Part shown: positions 11,485-23,239 of the stretch, piece after piece
Numbering within the stretch: position 1 is the stretch's first letter
Layout: the number at the start of each line of letters is the position of its first letter
NCBI RefSeq assembly: GCF_963678635.1
Contig: NC_087065.1
Location: 24,199,254-24,263,253 of the forward strand
Source: Symsagittifera roscoffensis
Taxonomy: Eukaryota > Xenacoelomorpha > Acoela > Convolutidae
Length of the DNA stretch: 64,000 bases
Direction: 5' to 3'
Program-made: the position numbers and the translations under genes
The notes under the pieces: model-generated
What the model was told of the DNA's origin: nothing
Database searches by the model: none
What the model saw: only the letters and a program-made list of their open reading frames with translations

Positions 11485-11684
11485 ACTTTTTCTATAAATT
11501 AAATTACTTGACTAGTATTTTATCCATTCATGAAAATGTTCGACCAGCATTGTTTTGCATGAATTGTTTGCTTAGCATTTTATCTACAGATAATTTTTAC
11601 GACAAGCATTTTTTTTACTTTGAAATGTTTTTTAATGTGCTTTGGTGTATAGTTTTCTGTTTTGCCCGGAAACACAAAAACCAA
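10882..11684. repeat. Second inverted repeat pair, interlocked with the first
   Basis: TTGGTTTTTGTGTTCCAGGG at 10882 has its reverse complement at 11652-11684 (TTTTGCCCGGAAACACAAA). It crosses rather than nests with the 10766-11484 pair. Confidence 0.5.
10955..11200. repeat. Degenerate motif cluster (CTAGTCATACA...TTTCATTAATGGAAAAA)
   Basis: At least five imperfect occurrences of a roughly 35-base theme. Related phrases recur at 11510-11610 and in the S repeats. Confidence 0.45.
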
Positions 11685-11944
11685 AGAATTTTCAGATGAA
11701 ACAACCAAAATGTTGAACAGCATCAAAGTCGCAGATTGAACTACGAAGTCAGATATGCCAAGCTATTTAAACAATTAAAATTCACACATCATTATGAGAA
11801 AGTGTATAATTTGTAAATGACAAAGAGGGCCAGCCATAGTTCAAAAATCAGTGGTTAAAAATTGTGGCCTGTGTTTTGCTCAAATTTTGGCTTATATCGT
11901 TTTATAAAACCGAAAGTAAGTTTTCTAACATCGCAAAAAACCCT

Positions 11945-14394
11945 AATTGTGATTTTTGATTCCTCTCAATTTTTTCATGTTTTTTTTTTACAATTTTTGT
12001 TCATGAAAAATTTATGACAGGCATTTTCCACGTACAATAAAAAAAGTTTGAAGTTTTGGTAAGCCAAAGATTCTTCGTTCCGCAATAACTCTGCGTTAAC
12101 CTCCATATAAGGAAGTTGATAGTCCGACATTTTGGCATAAAGATCTAATGAAAAAACGCCATTATTACAATTTTATTAAAAATGTAAAACTAGTTTTTTT
12201 TTCTTCAAAAATGGCACTCTCGTCTGCAAATCAAAAAAATTCAAAAGTAAAACTGAAAAATTTTACAACCTATACTTGAAGAGTGATGTTATTTTTGACA
12301 GTCCTTAAGTTTCATTTACATAACTTTTGAAGAAAAAAATCCATCCTGTATTTTCATTCGATAACAAATCCAAAATTGGGGCAGCCTGTTTTTTCGACAA
12401 TTCTTAAATTTCATTAACATTTTTTTGAAGAAAAACATCTGTCATGCATTTTCATTCGATAACAAATCCAAAATTTGGGCACTTTTTTTCTCAGTTGTTA
12501 AAACATTCCTAGGCACAATAAAAAAATCAGAATTATGGTTTCGTGTGAAGTTTGAATTGCCTATTTAATGTTGCTTACATGATTATTTCCAGACTTAAAG
12601 AAATTTAAGGATTGTCGAAAAAACAGGCTAACAATTAGCTGAATTAACAAACACACAATTTTTCAAAAAAAAGGAAAATTTTTAGCCGGACACAAGTTAT
12701 TAGAAATAAAATATAAAATTTGTGTTCAGAAATGAATTTAAAAAATTACAGCGAATCTCAAACATTTTTTCAAAAAAACTTGCATATTAAAAGAAAGTGC
12801 TCGTCACGCATTTTCATGCAGCAAAAAAGCTAGTCATTCAGTTCTAGAAAAAAAACAACTGTTACTCGCGCAGCTTCCTAAAGCAAAAAAAATGCATATC
12901 GTAGAGAGGTCAGACAAATTTCTGGACGTATTAAATGCTAACTACACAAGTGTTGTCTTGAATTGTCAACCCTAGCGCTGTTTTCAACCCAGGATTTAAT
13001 TCAAAATTGTTTGAGAATGAATTTGAAGGATTTCATAGTTTTTCTTCGTATGGAAAAATGCTTGTCTTACAGTTTTCACAAATTGAAATTGTATGATAAG
13101 CTTTTTTGTATGTAAGTCAACCGGGCAACCACCATAGAACCAAAATTCAATTTTGTAGTATAATTTTTATTTTTATGCTATCAGCTTTTGAACCCCACAC
13201 CTTGATTGACTTTTTTCAAATTGAACTAAAAGACACACGGTGTAATCTTAAAAAATTTCAGCCGCCGCATATTCAAAGATAATCAACAATTTTGGTTTGT
13301 GTAAAATTTCTATGAACTTCGATACCTGCGCTGCTCGAAAAGCAATTTGTCCAAAAACTAGGCGCTTAAACAGACGGAAAGCAAAGTTTTCTCAGCACAA
13401 GTGGCCAAAAAAAACTCAATTAGGTTTCGATTTTTAACAGCATCGAGAATTTAAGCGATCCTCATTTTCACAATTTTGGCAAAACAATACTTTGAATGAC
13501 AAAAAACGTCAATCAAGATCAAACAAGGCCGTTTGTAAGTAGAGCCAGGGTAACAATACGAAAAATATTTCAGAGCAATTGGATGACAAAAAAGGCAAGC
13601 AACATCAAACAAGGCCCTTTTTTTTACAAAATCGTAAGAAGAAACGAAAAAAAAAAGTAGGACCAGATTATTAGTACGACAGATATTTCTAGTTCGACAA
13701 CAATTTACCAGGTTTGTTATGTTCGGCTCGTATTTGATTTTTGAAGGAAACTACCAAAATTAAAATCGAAATCACACAAGACTGCTCAGAAGGCTTTACG
13801 CATACAACTATTCTACAGCGACTGCTTATTTTACTGCTTTGTAGTTTAAATGGTTTTTATTAATTGCTCAGCAAAAATTTAAGCCCCTGAGAGGAAAGAA
13901 CCGGACTCGATTTTACTAAGGAACTTACTAAAGGACTCGTTGAAGTCTTGGGCGTCTCCGAGTGGGAAAAAGTACACGGATTAGAGCTTAGTGCCCTTAA
14001 CCTCTGTCAGTGTGGTCAACGTTATCATGAAGTTTTGGCCATGGAATGCTCAACCTAGAGAAAGAGATTGAGTATTAATAAAGGGCTTCGATTCATTTGC
14101 GTCGTAACTGACACGAGTTCTTGGACGAGCATTTAACCTGTGCTCCCTTGAACAAAGTGACGTTGCTTATACCTTAATCGTTAACTTACTTGTACCAATG
14201 ATGTCGTAGAGCAAATGTTTACAGCTGCGTACTAACATTTAACACACAGTTTCCAAAGTGATGAGATGCCCCTAGATGTTTGTATTTCCGCAAAATCCCC
14301 CTATGAACAAGAAAAAGGAAATTTGTTTGTTTCAGTTTTCTACAAAGAGCAGAAAAGTTTAGTCTGCCTGCAATGTTTTATGATTTGTTCGACT
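11945..14394. repeat. Dispersed block S, copy 1
   Basis: Non-coding sequence also present at 32867-35206 (whole) and 17655-19312 (5' truncated). Recognisable phrases include CTCGTCACGCATTTTCATG, GCCCCTGAGAGGAAAGAACC and ATGATGTCGTAG. It ends at the CGACT target site (14390-14394) where the gypsy element begins. No ORF looks real. It is probably part of a larger old repeat or the duplicated host segment. Confidence 0.75.
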
Positions 14395-14604
14395 TAATAA
14401 ATTATTCTAATTCTATATACCTATGTACAATTACTGAACATAAACATAAAAAGACTAAAACTATTAAAAGGAAGTATGTGATTTAAGAACGTTAAATGGA
14501 CAACTGACCTATCGCTCATATCGACCAATGGTCGTAACTAAATTGGTTAACAGGTATTAATTAAATACCGAAGGTCATTTGAGACACTAAAACAAATCAC
14601 AACA
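14395..14604 (-). repeat. 3' LTR of truncated gypsy copy
   Basis: 210 bp, same limits as 19313-19522. The inner end reads ATCACAACA (TGTTGTGAT on the coding strand), next to the purine-rich tract CCCGGTGGGAAA. Confidence 0.85.
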
Positions 14605-15102
14605 TTTCCCACCGGGAAAAAAATAAAACTGCAAACTAACTACATAACTCTATATACACCCTTTTTCCCCCTTCGAGAATGGACAAAATTTTACAAACTG
14701 CGCCATGAAGGTAAATATACAGAAGCAAAATAGAATCCACAATTGAGAGAGAATGTACAATGTACAGGGTGACTAAACAGAATTACAAATTTACAAAGTA
14801 CAGTAACTAACTAAATTAAAACTAATCCACAACATGTACATTAACATGTACAATTGTATCTACAGGTAAAATTGAAAATTAGACGGTAAGATATGGGTCA
14901 AATTTGTATTTTGTTCAGTTTATTTGATATGTGAGTTAATTGAATTGGTTGTCAAAATCATCCAGTTTAGCCCTCATTTCCGAATCTATAGTCGAGGAAA
15001 TTTCGCTACTGTTGTCTATCTCGTGTGGGGAGTCCTTCGTGATCTGGTAGGCTGAGTTTGAGCCCGAGGAGTTTTCGTGGAAATGAGTCTTCGTAGGAGC
15101 AA

Positions 15103-16341
15103 TTACTGGTCTGACCGTCGGGAGAGAGTTCTTTTATGACCAGGATAACGTCGTTTCCGCAACGAGAATTTGTCGGAAGGGGCCTCCGCTAGTGGTGTCA
15201 ATAAATCGGACGGTGATGTGACCGTGAAAGTAGCCCTGTGAGTGTCGGGAGAAGAGGAGAATACTGAAGGTGACACTCCTGTGTCATCTTTTTCTAGAAC
15301 CACGTCTATAAAGCGGCAATTTCCGTAAAACTGTGAACTGTGGGGGCCCACATTTCTGCGTGGTCTAGAATTTCGAGCCTTTATCGTCGGGCTGACCGTA
15401 GGCTCCGGAGTACTGTCTACCAGTTTTATGTTGTCTTGCGATCCTTCTGTTGCGGTCGAGTCGGGGATGATAACGATCTCCCGGAGGTCGGTGTTCGCTA
15501 GCCTTTCTGAGCTCGGGTGTGGAGATTCGACGATAACTGTAACACTTAAGCCCTGGTTAGATTCGGAATGATGGCTCTGAGGTATATTGTTAGTGGTCAC
15601 ATCGTCGAAGTAATCATCGATTATCCCGTCCCACGAATCTAGGTTTAAAGAAGAAGAGGAACCTGAAGAAATTCTTGAAGAGTCTTGAGTGGCACTTATC
15701 CCTGCTCTGGTGTTGGACGCTCTTGAGGTGCCTCGAGCCGAATGCCCAGAGGGTGTCGATACAACTTTCTTTGCTGGTGAGAGTTTCCTTTTACCAGATA
15801 AACTCGAATGGTTATGAGGTCTATGCCCGGTGGGTGTCTGATTAACTATTATTTTTTTGGGCCCAGGAAGTATTTTTCCTTTTATAGCCAGATCCGATTT
15901 GCGTAAAACGTGACCGTTGTCAAGGGTTAAGGTGTGTTCTGAAGAATCGATGATATCCTTCTTAACCAGATTAAAATATGGATCCCTGTTTTTCCTGTTA
16001 GACACCTTTCTATATAAGTTACCTCCCATGACTGCTTTTCTTTTTGCAAGAGGTTCTAAAGCTTGTTTAATGTCGTCCGGGTTTGTATTTAGAGTGGCTG
16101 TCCTAGATAGTGGCAGGTTGTCTTCTGGGTCTGACGTGCTGTCATTTTCCTCGTCCAGATATCCATCTTCTGCCCCGTCATGGAGTTCCCAGTTAGTGGC
16201 CCGATCTTTGGACATGATAGCTTTCCCTTTATCTAAATGGTCAATATCGGACATAATTTTTTTCCACCTAGTGTTCGCTACTCTATTAAAACGTTTTTCA
16301 AAAGGGGTACAGCCGATCGCGGATTGCTTTGAGATTCTCAA
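15103..16341 (-). pseudogene. Integrase C-terminal extension of truncated gypsy copy
   Basis: About 412 codons, no ATG at the start (the open frame opens at TTG), so it is the continuation of pol. It begins with the integrase-type motif SAIGCTPFEKRFNR, then an acidic stretch, a conserved LTLDNGHVLRKSDL segment, a long Ser/Thr-rich linker and a basic RPRRN motif. Relative to the sister ORF at 19850-21250 the C-terminus is shifted into another frame after about residue 390, and a few residues differ. It is a decayed duplicate. Confidence 0.7.
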
Positions 16342-16441
16342 ATTCCAAATGATTTTTTCGATCGACTCATTTAGTGACGGCTTGGTAATTCGAAAGACAT
16401 TGCCAGTAGTTTCGATTTAATTGTGTAAACTAATCTTTCCA

Positions 16442-17122
16442 CTAGCCCATTGGATCTGTGGTTGCCGACTGTGCAGTAAATAATTTCCATGTTAAATTTT
16501 TGCAGAACTTTTTGAAATCATGTGATAAGAAGCATGACCAATGGTCGACTCTAATTTTTCTTGGGAATCCGTGTAGATGACAGTAATCGCTTAAAATTGA
16601 AATTACATTTCTCGTAGAAGTGTTGTTAACGATCTTGGCCGAAGGGAATTTTGTATATCGGCCAATGCAAAGAAGGATATATTTATTGTTACCCCAGAAC
16701 GTGTCCAACGGTCCCGCAAAGTCCAGATTAATTTCTTCGTTCGCGGATGTCAACGTCGGGAGTTTCGAAATATTATGGGTGCCTAGGAAAAATTTAATGT
16801 TCTTACCAGCTTTTAAACATTGACTACAAGTTCTCCCGTGATGGTAAATTTCCCGATAGATGTGCGGCCACCACAAGAATTTGGCTAGAGATTTCATCCC
16901 AAACTGTCCTGGATGAGTCTCATGAAGCATTGAATTAAAAGTTCCCCTGATAGTAGCTGGGATAACTAATTTATTATCGAGGAAAAGTAGATCGTCCTTC
17001 ACGTGTAGATCTTCGGCATAGATTTTCATGTATGCTCCGTGTACGCCCATTGGTCGATTCATCTTTATTGTCTCGTTCAAGTCCCACAGCACCTTATCTT
17101 CCCTGGTCATAATCTGAAGCAA
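16442..17122 (-). pseudogene. int: Integrase core of truncated gypsy copy
   Basis: About 226 codons. It has an H2C2 zinc-binding motif (HETHPGQFGMKSL...CSQC) and the catalytic core with NLDFAGPL (first Asp) and VDHWSCF (second Asp). The sister copy has Gly where this copy has Trp beside the second Asp. The catalytic Glu (NGLVER) is only in another frame just downstream, because one base is missing in an A-run near 16500, a defect shared with 21351-22031. Confidence 0.8.
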
Positions 17123-17181
17123 TTTCTTGAGCAGTGGTTTTCAGGGCGAATTGGGGAAATTGGTAAGTTTAGTTCCACCTT

Positions 17182-17538
17182 TTATCTTCTTACGAGGTCC
17201 GCGTGGTCGGGTGAAAGTCGGTCATCTCTGAATTTGAGGGCAATATTATGTTCTTCTGGGATAATCAGTAGTGGTTCATTCACTTTATCCATTGGAAATT
17301 CTAGTCGTTTCTTGCTGGATGGTATAAATTGTCTGTTTTCTAATAAAAAGTGTAACAGAACTTTGTCCATAAAGGTAATACTTTTAAAATTAAATTTCGA
17401 ATTATCGACAGGTTGACAATTTGTAGTACATTTTTTTGTCCGAGAGTGAAGATTGTGACAAATTTTGATTGACTGAGTGATACAAGATATGATAGCAGCA
17501 ATAATTTTGAGATTAAGTAAAGCTAAAGAGCTATTCAA
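17182..17538 (-). pseudogene. Pol linker between RNase H and integrase, truncated copy
   Basis: Matches 22091-22465 almost exactly and is cut at its upstream end near 17557. It shows no catalytic motif. It is the spacer segment of the gypsy polyprotein and is not functional alone. Confidence 0.6.
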
Positions 17539-17654
17539 TCGATTCTGAGAATAATTAGATTATTGATTTTAACGGGGAACCTCCAAAAGCAGTCAACTGT
17601 GGTATTCTTGCCACTTAAATTGTTTTTGTGTTTTTTTTTCATTTGAGAAAGTTT

Positions 17655-19312
17655 TTGGTTATTGTGTTCAGAAATAAATTCAAAAAATTACAGCGAATCT
17701 CAAACATTTTTATAAAAAAAACTTGCAGATTAAAAGAAAATGCTCGTGACGCATTTTCATGCAGCAAATAAAAAAATAGTCACACAATTTAACAAAAAAA
17801 AAACAAAGTTTACTCGCGCAACTCCCTAATGCGAAAAAATGCATATCGTAGAAAAGTCAGGCAATTTTTTGGACGTATTAAATGCTAACTACACAAATTT
17901 TGTCTTGAATTGTCAACCCTAGCGTTGTTGGCAACCCAGGAGTTAAATCGAAGTAGTTTGAGATCGAATTTGAAGGATTTCATAGTTTTTCTTCCAATGG
18001 AAAATTGCTTGTCTTATAGTTTTCACAAATTGAAATTGCATGATAAGCTTTTTTGCATGTAAGTCAACCGGGTAGCACAATAGAACCCCAATTCAATTTG
18101 GTTATATAATTTTTATGCTATCAGCTTTTGAACCCCACATCTTGATTGTCTTTTTTCTAAATTGAAGTAAAAGACACGCACGGTGTAATCTTAAAAAATT
18201 TCAGCCGCCGAAAAGTACTGTATCCAAAAACTAGGCGCTGAAACAGACAAAAAGCAAATATTTCACAGCACAAGTGCCCAAAAAACTCAATAAGGCTTCA
18301 ATTTTTAACAGCACCGATAATTTAAGCGATCTTCATTTTCACAGTTTTGGTAAAACAATACTTTGAATGACAAAAAACGTTAATCAAGATCAAACAAGGC
18401 CGTTTGTTAGACTCAATTGAAAGAAGAAAAAAAACTAAAAAAAAGCTTTTGGGAAAGGTAGAACCAGGGTAACAATACGAAAAATATTTCAGAGCATTTG
18501 GATGACAAAAAAGGCAAGCAACATCAAATAAGGCCGTTTTTTTTACAAAATCGTAAGAAGAAACGAAAAAAAAAGTAGGACCAGATTATTAGTACGACAG
18601 ATATTTCAAGTTCGACAACAATTTACCAGGTTTGTTATTTTCGGCTCGTATTTGATTTTTGAAGGAAACTACCAAAATTAAAATCGAAATCACACAAGAC
18701 TGCTCAGAAGGCTTTACGCATACAACTATTCTACAGCGACTGCTTATTTTACTGCTTTGTAGTTTAAATGGTTTTTATTAATTGCTCAGCAAAAATTTAA
18801 GCCCCTGAGAGGAAAGAACCGGACTCGATTTTACTAAGGAACTTACTAAAGGACTCGTTGAAGTCTTGGGCGTCTCCGAGTGGGAAAAAGTACACGGATT
18901 AGAGCTTAGTGCCCTTAACCTCTGTCAGTGTGGTCAACGTTATCATGAAGTTTTGGCCATGGAATGCTCAACCTAGAGAAAGAGATTGAGTATTAATAAA
19001 GGGCTTCGATTCATTTGCGTCGTAACTGAAACGAGTTCTTGGACGAGCATTTAACCTGTGCTCCCTTGAACAAAGTGACGTTGCTTATACCTTAATCGTT
19101 AACTTACTTGTACCAATGATGTCGTAGAACAAATGTTTACAGCTGCGTACTAACATTTAACACACAGTTTCCAAAGTGATGAGATGCCCCTAGATGTTTG
19201 TATTTCCGCAAAATCCCCCTATGAACAAGAAAAAGGAAATTTGTTTGTTTCAGTTTTCTACAAAGAGCAGAAAAGTTTTGTCTGCCTGCAATGTTTTATG
19301 ATTTGTTCGACT
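17655..19312. repeat. Dispersed block S, copy 2 (5' truncated)
   Basis: Aligns with 12720-14394 and with the corresponding part of 32867-35206. It ends at CGACT (19308-19312), the left target duplication of the complete gypsy element. No coding content. The preceding 97 bases (17558-17654) match nothing I recognise. Confidence 0.78.
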
Positions 19313-19522
19313 TAATAAATTATTCTAATTCTATATACCTATGTACAATTACTGTACATAAACATAAAAAGACTAAAACTATTAAAAGGAAGTATGTGAT
19401 TTAAGAACGTTAAAAGGACAACTGACCTATCGCTCATATCGAACAATGGTCGTAACTAAATTGGTTAACAGGTATTAATTAAATACCGAAGGTCATTTGA
19501 GACACTAAAACAAATCACAACA
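19313..19522 (-). repeat. 3' LTR of gypsy element
   Basis: 210 bp, starting TAATAAATTATTC and ending ATCACAACA on the plus strand. The 5' LTR (25587-25773) lacks about 23 internal bases present here (around ACCGAAGGTCATTTGAGAC). Confidence 0.9.
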
Positions 19523-19534
19523 TTTCCCACCGGG
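19523..19534 (-). other. Polypurine tract of gypsy element
   Basis: CCCGGTGGGAAA on the coding strand immediately before the 3' LTR, the expected place for plus-strand priming. Confidence 0.6.
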
Positions 19535-19849
19535 AAAAAAAACTGCAAACTAACTACATAACTCTATATACACCCTTTTTCCCCCTTCGAGAATGGACAA
19601 AATTTTACAAACTGCGCCATGAAGGTAAATATACAGAAGCAAAATAGAATCCACAATTGAGAGAGAATGTACAACGTACAGGGTGACGATACAGAATTAC
19701 AAATTTACAAGGTACCGTAACTAACTAAATTAAAACTAATCCACATAATGAACATTAACATGTACAATTGTATCTACAGGTAAAATTGAAAATTAGACGG
19801 TAAGATGTGGGTCAAGTTTGTATTTTGTTCAGTTTATTTGATATGTGAG

Positions 19850-21250
19850 TTAGTTGAATTGGTTGTCAAAATCATCCAGTTTAGCCCTCAATTCCGAATC
19901 TATAGTCAAGGAAATTTCGCTACTGTTGTCTATCACGTGTTGGGAGTCCTTCGTGTACTGGTAGGCTGATTTTGAGCCCGAGGAATTTTCGTGAAAATGA
20001 GTCTTCGTAGGAGAAATTACTGGTCTGACCGTCGGGAGATAGTTCTTTGATGACCAGGATAACGTCGTTTCCGCAACGAGAATTTGTCGGGGAGGGGCCT
20101 CGGCTAGTGGTGTCAAAAAATCGGACGGTGATGTGACCGTGCAAGTAGCCCTGTGAGTGTCGGGAGAAGAGGAGAATACTGAAGGTGACACTCCTGTGTC
20201 ATCTTTTTCTAGAACCACGTCTATAAAGCGGCGATTTCTGTAAAACTGTGGGGGTTCCACATTTCTGCGTGGTCTAGAATTTCGAGGCTTTATCGTCGGG
20301 CTGACCGTAGGCTCCGGAGTACTGTCTACCAGTATTTGGTTGTCTTGCGATCCTTCTGTTGCGATCGAGTCGGGGATGATAACGATCTCCCGGAGGTCGG
20401 TGTTCGCTAGCCTTTCTGAGCTCGGGTGTGGAGATTCGACGATAACTGTAACACTTAAGCCCTGGTTAGTTTCGGAATGATGGCTCTGAGGTATATTGTT
20501 AGTGGTCACATCGTCGAAGTAATCATCGATTATCCCTTCCCACGAATCTAGGTTTAAAGAAGAAGAGGAACCTGAAGAAATTCTTGAAGAGTCTTGAGTG
20601 GCACTTATCCCTGCTCTGGTGTTGGACGCTCTTGAGGTGCCTCGAGCCGAATGCCCAGAGGGTGTCGATACAACTTTCTTTGCTGGTGAGAGTTTCCTTT
20701 TACCAGATAAACTCGAATGGTTATGAGGTCTATGCCCGGTGGGTGTCTGATTAACTATTATTTTTTTGGGCCCAGGAAGTATTTTTCCTTTTATAGCCAG
20801 ATCCGATTTGCGTAAAACGTGACCGTTGTCAAGGGTTAAGGTGTGTTCTGAAGAATCGATGATATCCTTCTTAACCAGATTAAAATATGGATCCCTGTTT
20901 TTCCTGTTAGACACCTTTCTATATAAGTTACCTCCCATGACTGCTTTTCTTTTTGCAAGAGGTTCTAAAGCTTGTTTAATGTCGTCCGGGTTTGTATTTA
21001 GAGTGGCTGTCCTAGATAGTGGCAGGTTGTCTTCTGGGTCTGACGTGCTGTCATTTTCCTCGTCCAGATCTCCATCTTCTGCCCCGTCATGGAGTTCCCA
21101 GTTAGTGGCCCGATCTTTGGACATGATAGCTTTCCCTTTATCTAAATGGTCAATATCGGACATAATTTTTTTCCACCTAGTGTTCGCTACTCTATTAAAA
21201 CGTTTTTCAAAAGGGGTACAGCCGATCGCGGATTGCTTTGAGATTCTCAA
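19850..21250 (-). CDS. Integrase C-terminal extension (466 codons)
   Basis: Longest open frame of the gypsy element. It opens at TTG, so it is read as the end of pol. About the first 20 residues (SAIGCTPFEKRFNR) close the integrase catalytic domain. An acidic region (DLDEENDSTSDPEDN), a conserved block with LTLDNGHVLRKSDLAIKG, a Ser-rich linker and RPRRNVEPPQF follow. Such a tail is much longer than a usual integrase C-terminal domain. A role in target choice or chromatin contact is possible but only inferred. The sister ORF 15103-16341 differs at a few residues. Confidence 0.7.
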   Translation of the reverse strand: MRISKQSAIGCTPFEKRFNRVANTRWKKIMSDIDHLDKGKAIMSKDRATNWELHDGAEDGDLDEENDSTSDPEDNLPLSRTATLNTNPDDIKQALEPLAKRKAVMGGNLYRKVSNRKNRDPYFNLVKKDIIDSSEHTLTLDNGHVLRKSDLAIKGKILPGPKKIIVNQTPTGHRPHNHSSLSGKRKLSPAKKVVSTPSGHSARGTSRASNTRAGISATQDSSRISSGSSSSLNLDSWEGIIDDYFDDVTTNNIPQSHHSETNQGLSVTVIVESPHPSSERLANTDLREIVIIPDSIATEGSQDNQILVDSTPEPTVSPTIKPRNSRPRRNVEPPQFYRNRRFIDVVLEKDDTGVSPSVFSSSPDTHRATCTVTSPSDFLTPLAEAPPRQILVAETTLSWSSKNYLPTVRPVISPTKTHFHENSSGSKSAYQYTKDSQHVIDNSSEISLTIDSELRAKLDDFDNQFN

Positions 21251-21350
21251 ATTCCAAATGATTTTTTCGATCGACTCATTTAGTGACGGCTTGGTAATTC
21301 GAAAGACATTGCCAGTAGTTTCGATTTAATTGTGTAAACTAATCTTTCCA

Positions 21351-22031
21351 CTAGCCCATTGGATCTGTGGTTGCCGACTGTGCAGTAAATAATTTCCATG
21401 TTAAATTTTTGCAGAAGTTTTTGAAATCATGTGATAAGAAGCATGACCCATGGTCGACTCTAATTTTTCTTGGAAATCCGTGTAGATGACAGTAATCGCT
21501 TAAAATTGAAATTACATTTCTCGTAGAAGTGTTGTTAACGATCTTGGCCGAAGGGAATTTTGTATATCGGCCGATGCAAAGAAGGATATATTTATTGTTA
21601 CCCCAGAACGTGTCCAACGGTCCCGCAAAGTCCAGATTAATTTCTTCGTTCGCGGATGTCAACGTCGGGAGTTTCGAAATATTATGGGTGCCTAGGAAAA
21701 ATTTAATGTTCTTACCAGCTTTTAGACATTGACTACAAGTTCTCCCGTGATGGTAAATTTCCCAATAGATGTGCGGCCACCACAAGAATTTGGCTAGAGA
21801 TTTCATCCCAAACTGTCCTGGATGAGTCTCATGAAGCATTGAATTAAAAGTTCCCCTGATAGTAGCTGGGATAACTAATTTATTATCGAGGAAAAGTAGA
21901 TCGTCCTTCACGTGTAGATCTTCGGCATAGATTTTCATGTATGCTCCGTGTAGGCCCATTGGTCGATTCATCTTTATTGTCTCGTTCAAGTCCCACAGCA
22001 CCTTATCTTCCCTGGTCATAATCTGAAGCAA
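21351..22031 (-). pseudogene. int: Integrase core of gypsy element, frameshifted before catalytic Glu
   Basis: Inserts the cDNA into the genome. Visible parts are the H2C2 zinc domain (HETHPGQFGMKSLAKF...CSQC), the linker to the core (LPTLTSANEEINLDFAGPL, with the first catalytic Asp) and VDHGSCF (second Asp). The frame ends at 21351, while the expected Glu in NGLVER is encoded in a neighbouring frame. A single-base loss in an A-run near 21408 explains this, and it is shared with the duplicate, so it predates the duplication. Confidence 0.82.
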
Positions 22032-22090
22032 TTTCTTGAGCAGTGGTTTTCAGGGCGAATCGGGGAAATTGGTAAGTTTAGTTCCACCTT

Positions 22091-22465
22091 TTATCTTCTT
22101 ACGAGGTCCGCGTGGTCGGGTGAAAGTCGGTCATCTCTGAATTTGAGGGCAATATTATGTTCTTCTGGGATAATCAGTAGTGGTTCATTCACTTTATCCA
22201 TTGGAAATTCTAGTCGTTTCTTGCTGGATGGTATAAATTGTCTGTTTTCTAATAAAAAGTGTAACAGAACTTTGTCCATAAAGGTAATACTTTTAAAATT
22301 AAATTTCGAATTATCGACAGGTTGACAATTTGTAGTACATTTTTTTGTCCGAGAGTGAAGATTGTGACAAATTTTGATTGACTGAGTGATACAAGATATG
22401 ATAGCAGCAATAATTTTGAGATTAAGTAAAGCTAAAGAGCTATTCAATCGATTCTGACCAATCAC
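22091..22465 (-). pseudogene. Pol linker between RNase H and integrase
   Basis: 124 codons with no recognised catalytic motif, located between the RNase H remnants and the integrase zinc domain. It contains a short hydrophobic stretch (LNLKIIAAIISCI), which is probably incidental. Confidence 0.55.
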
Positions 22466-22504
22466 GTTGCTTGCATTTTCGTTTCCCGACTGGATTGTAG
22501 TAAC

Positions 22505-23133
22505 TCAAAAATTAGTATTTACAGCGACCGCTGGTCTATCTACAGTATTTACATTAACAATTTTAGAATATTGTTTATTCAATAAAATGTTCTGAATTTT
22601 GTCGATTGAAGCGACTACAAATTCGTCGTCATAATGGGAAATTGGGAGGGCTTTGCCCAAAGGAAGTCTAGATAAAAGGTCTGTAAAGCCCATGTCCTTT
22701 CCTGGTAAATGCGAAATCTTAAAATTGAATGGTAAAAGTCTGTTCGCCCAACGGGTCAATCGACTATGCATCGTTTTGATTCCATGATTTTCTGAAAATG
22801 CTGATAGTAATGCTTTATGGTCTGTTACTATTTGAAATTCAGTTCGTTACAGGTAGTTTCTAAAGTGTTCAGTTGCCCATACGACTCCCAGCAACTCCAA
22901 TTTGTTTGTAGAATATTTCATTTCATGGTTATTTAAAAATCTGGATGCAAACGCGATTGTTTTCCACTGGTCGCCTTGTAATTGTGTGATGCATCCGTTT
23001 TCAGTCTTGTCTTCTCTTTTATATCAAAGTGGATGATTTCTGTGATATTTACAATTTCCGCTTTTAACTTCTCAAACGCTATGGAATGGTTATTGTCCCA
23101 TTTGTAGACCGATTTTTTTTTATTAGTAGCCAA
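22505..23133 (-). pseudogene. RNase H domain of gypsy pol, broken
   Basis: Degrades the RNA strand of the RNA-DNA hybrid. Pieces in different frames are recognisable: a TDAS-like start (KTDASHN, about 22990), then RFLNNHEMKYSTNKLELL and TDHKALLSAF, then LTRWANRLLPFNFKISHLPGK and DLLSRLP at 22505-22771. At least two frame changes and a stop interrupt it. Confidence 0.78.
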
Positions 23134-23239
23134 AGAGGAGAACTTAAGGTCGATATTTTAGGAACGACTTTCACATATTAGTTTATCGAGCCGAAAAATG
23201 AACGTAATTCGGAAATATTCTTAGGGGTTGGCAAATTTT

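Larger units (their letters stand above)
7990..11944. other. Non-coding AT-rich stretch without recognisable genes
   Basis: No ORF with a plausible protein was found on either strand. The stretch holds a TTA/TGATTA simple repeat, palindromic short repeats, a CA-rich tract, long inverted repeats and degenerate tandem motifs (listed separately). It may be old unrecognised transposon sequence. Confidence 0.6.
14395..17557 (-). mobile_element. Truncated gypsy element, copy gamma (duplicate of 19313-22460)
   Basis: 3' LTR (14395-14604), 3' untranslated region, integrase tail, integrase and part of the RNase H-integrase linker. It is nearly identical to the complete copy and sits at the same CGACT site with the same flank, so it arose by segmental duplication and not by a second insertion. 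Homology ends near 17557. Confidence 0.9.

Noticed and set aside
7990-11944. Search for a host gene between elements
   Set aside because: No exon-like ORFs, splice pattern or RNA gene could be supported.
15917-16420. 167-codon plus-strand ORF, repeated at 20826-21329
   Set aside because: Antisense shadow of the integrase tail; identity between the two is due to segmental duplication.
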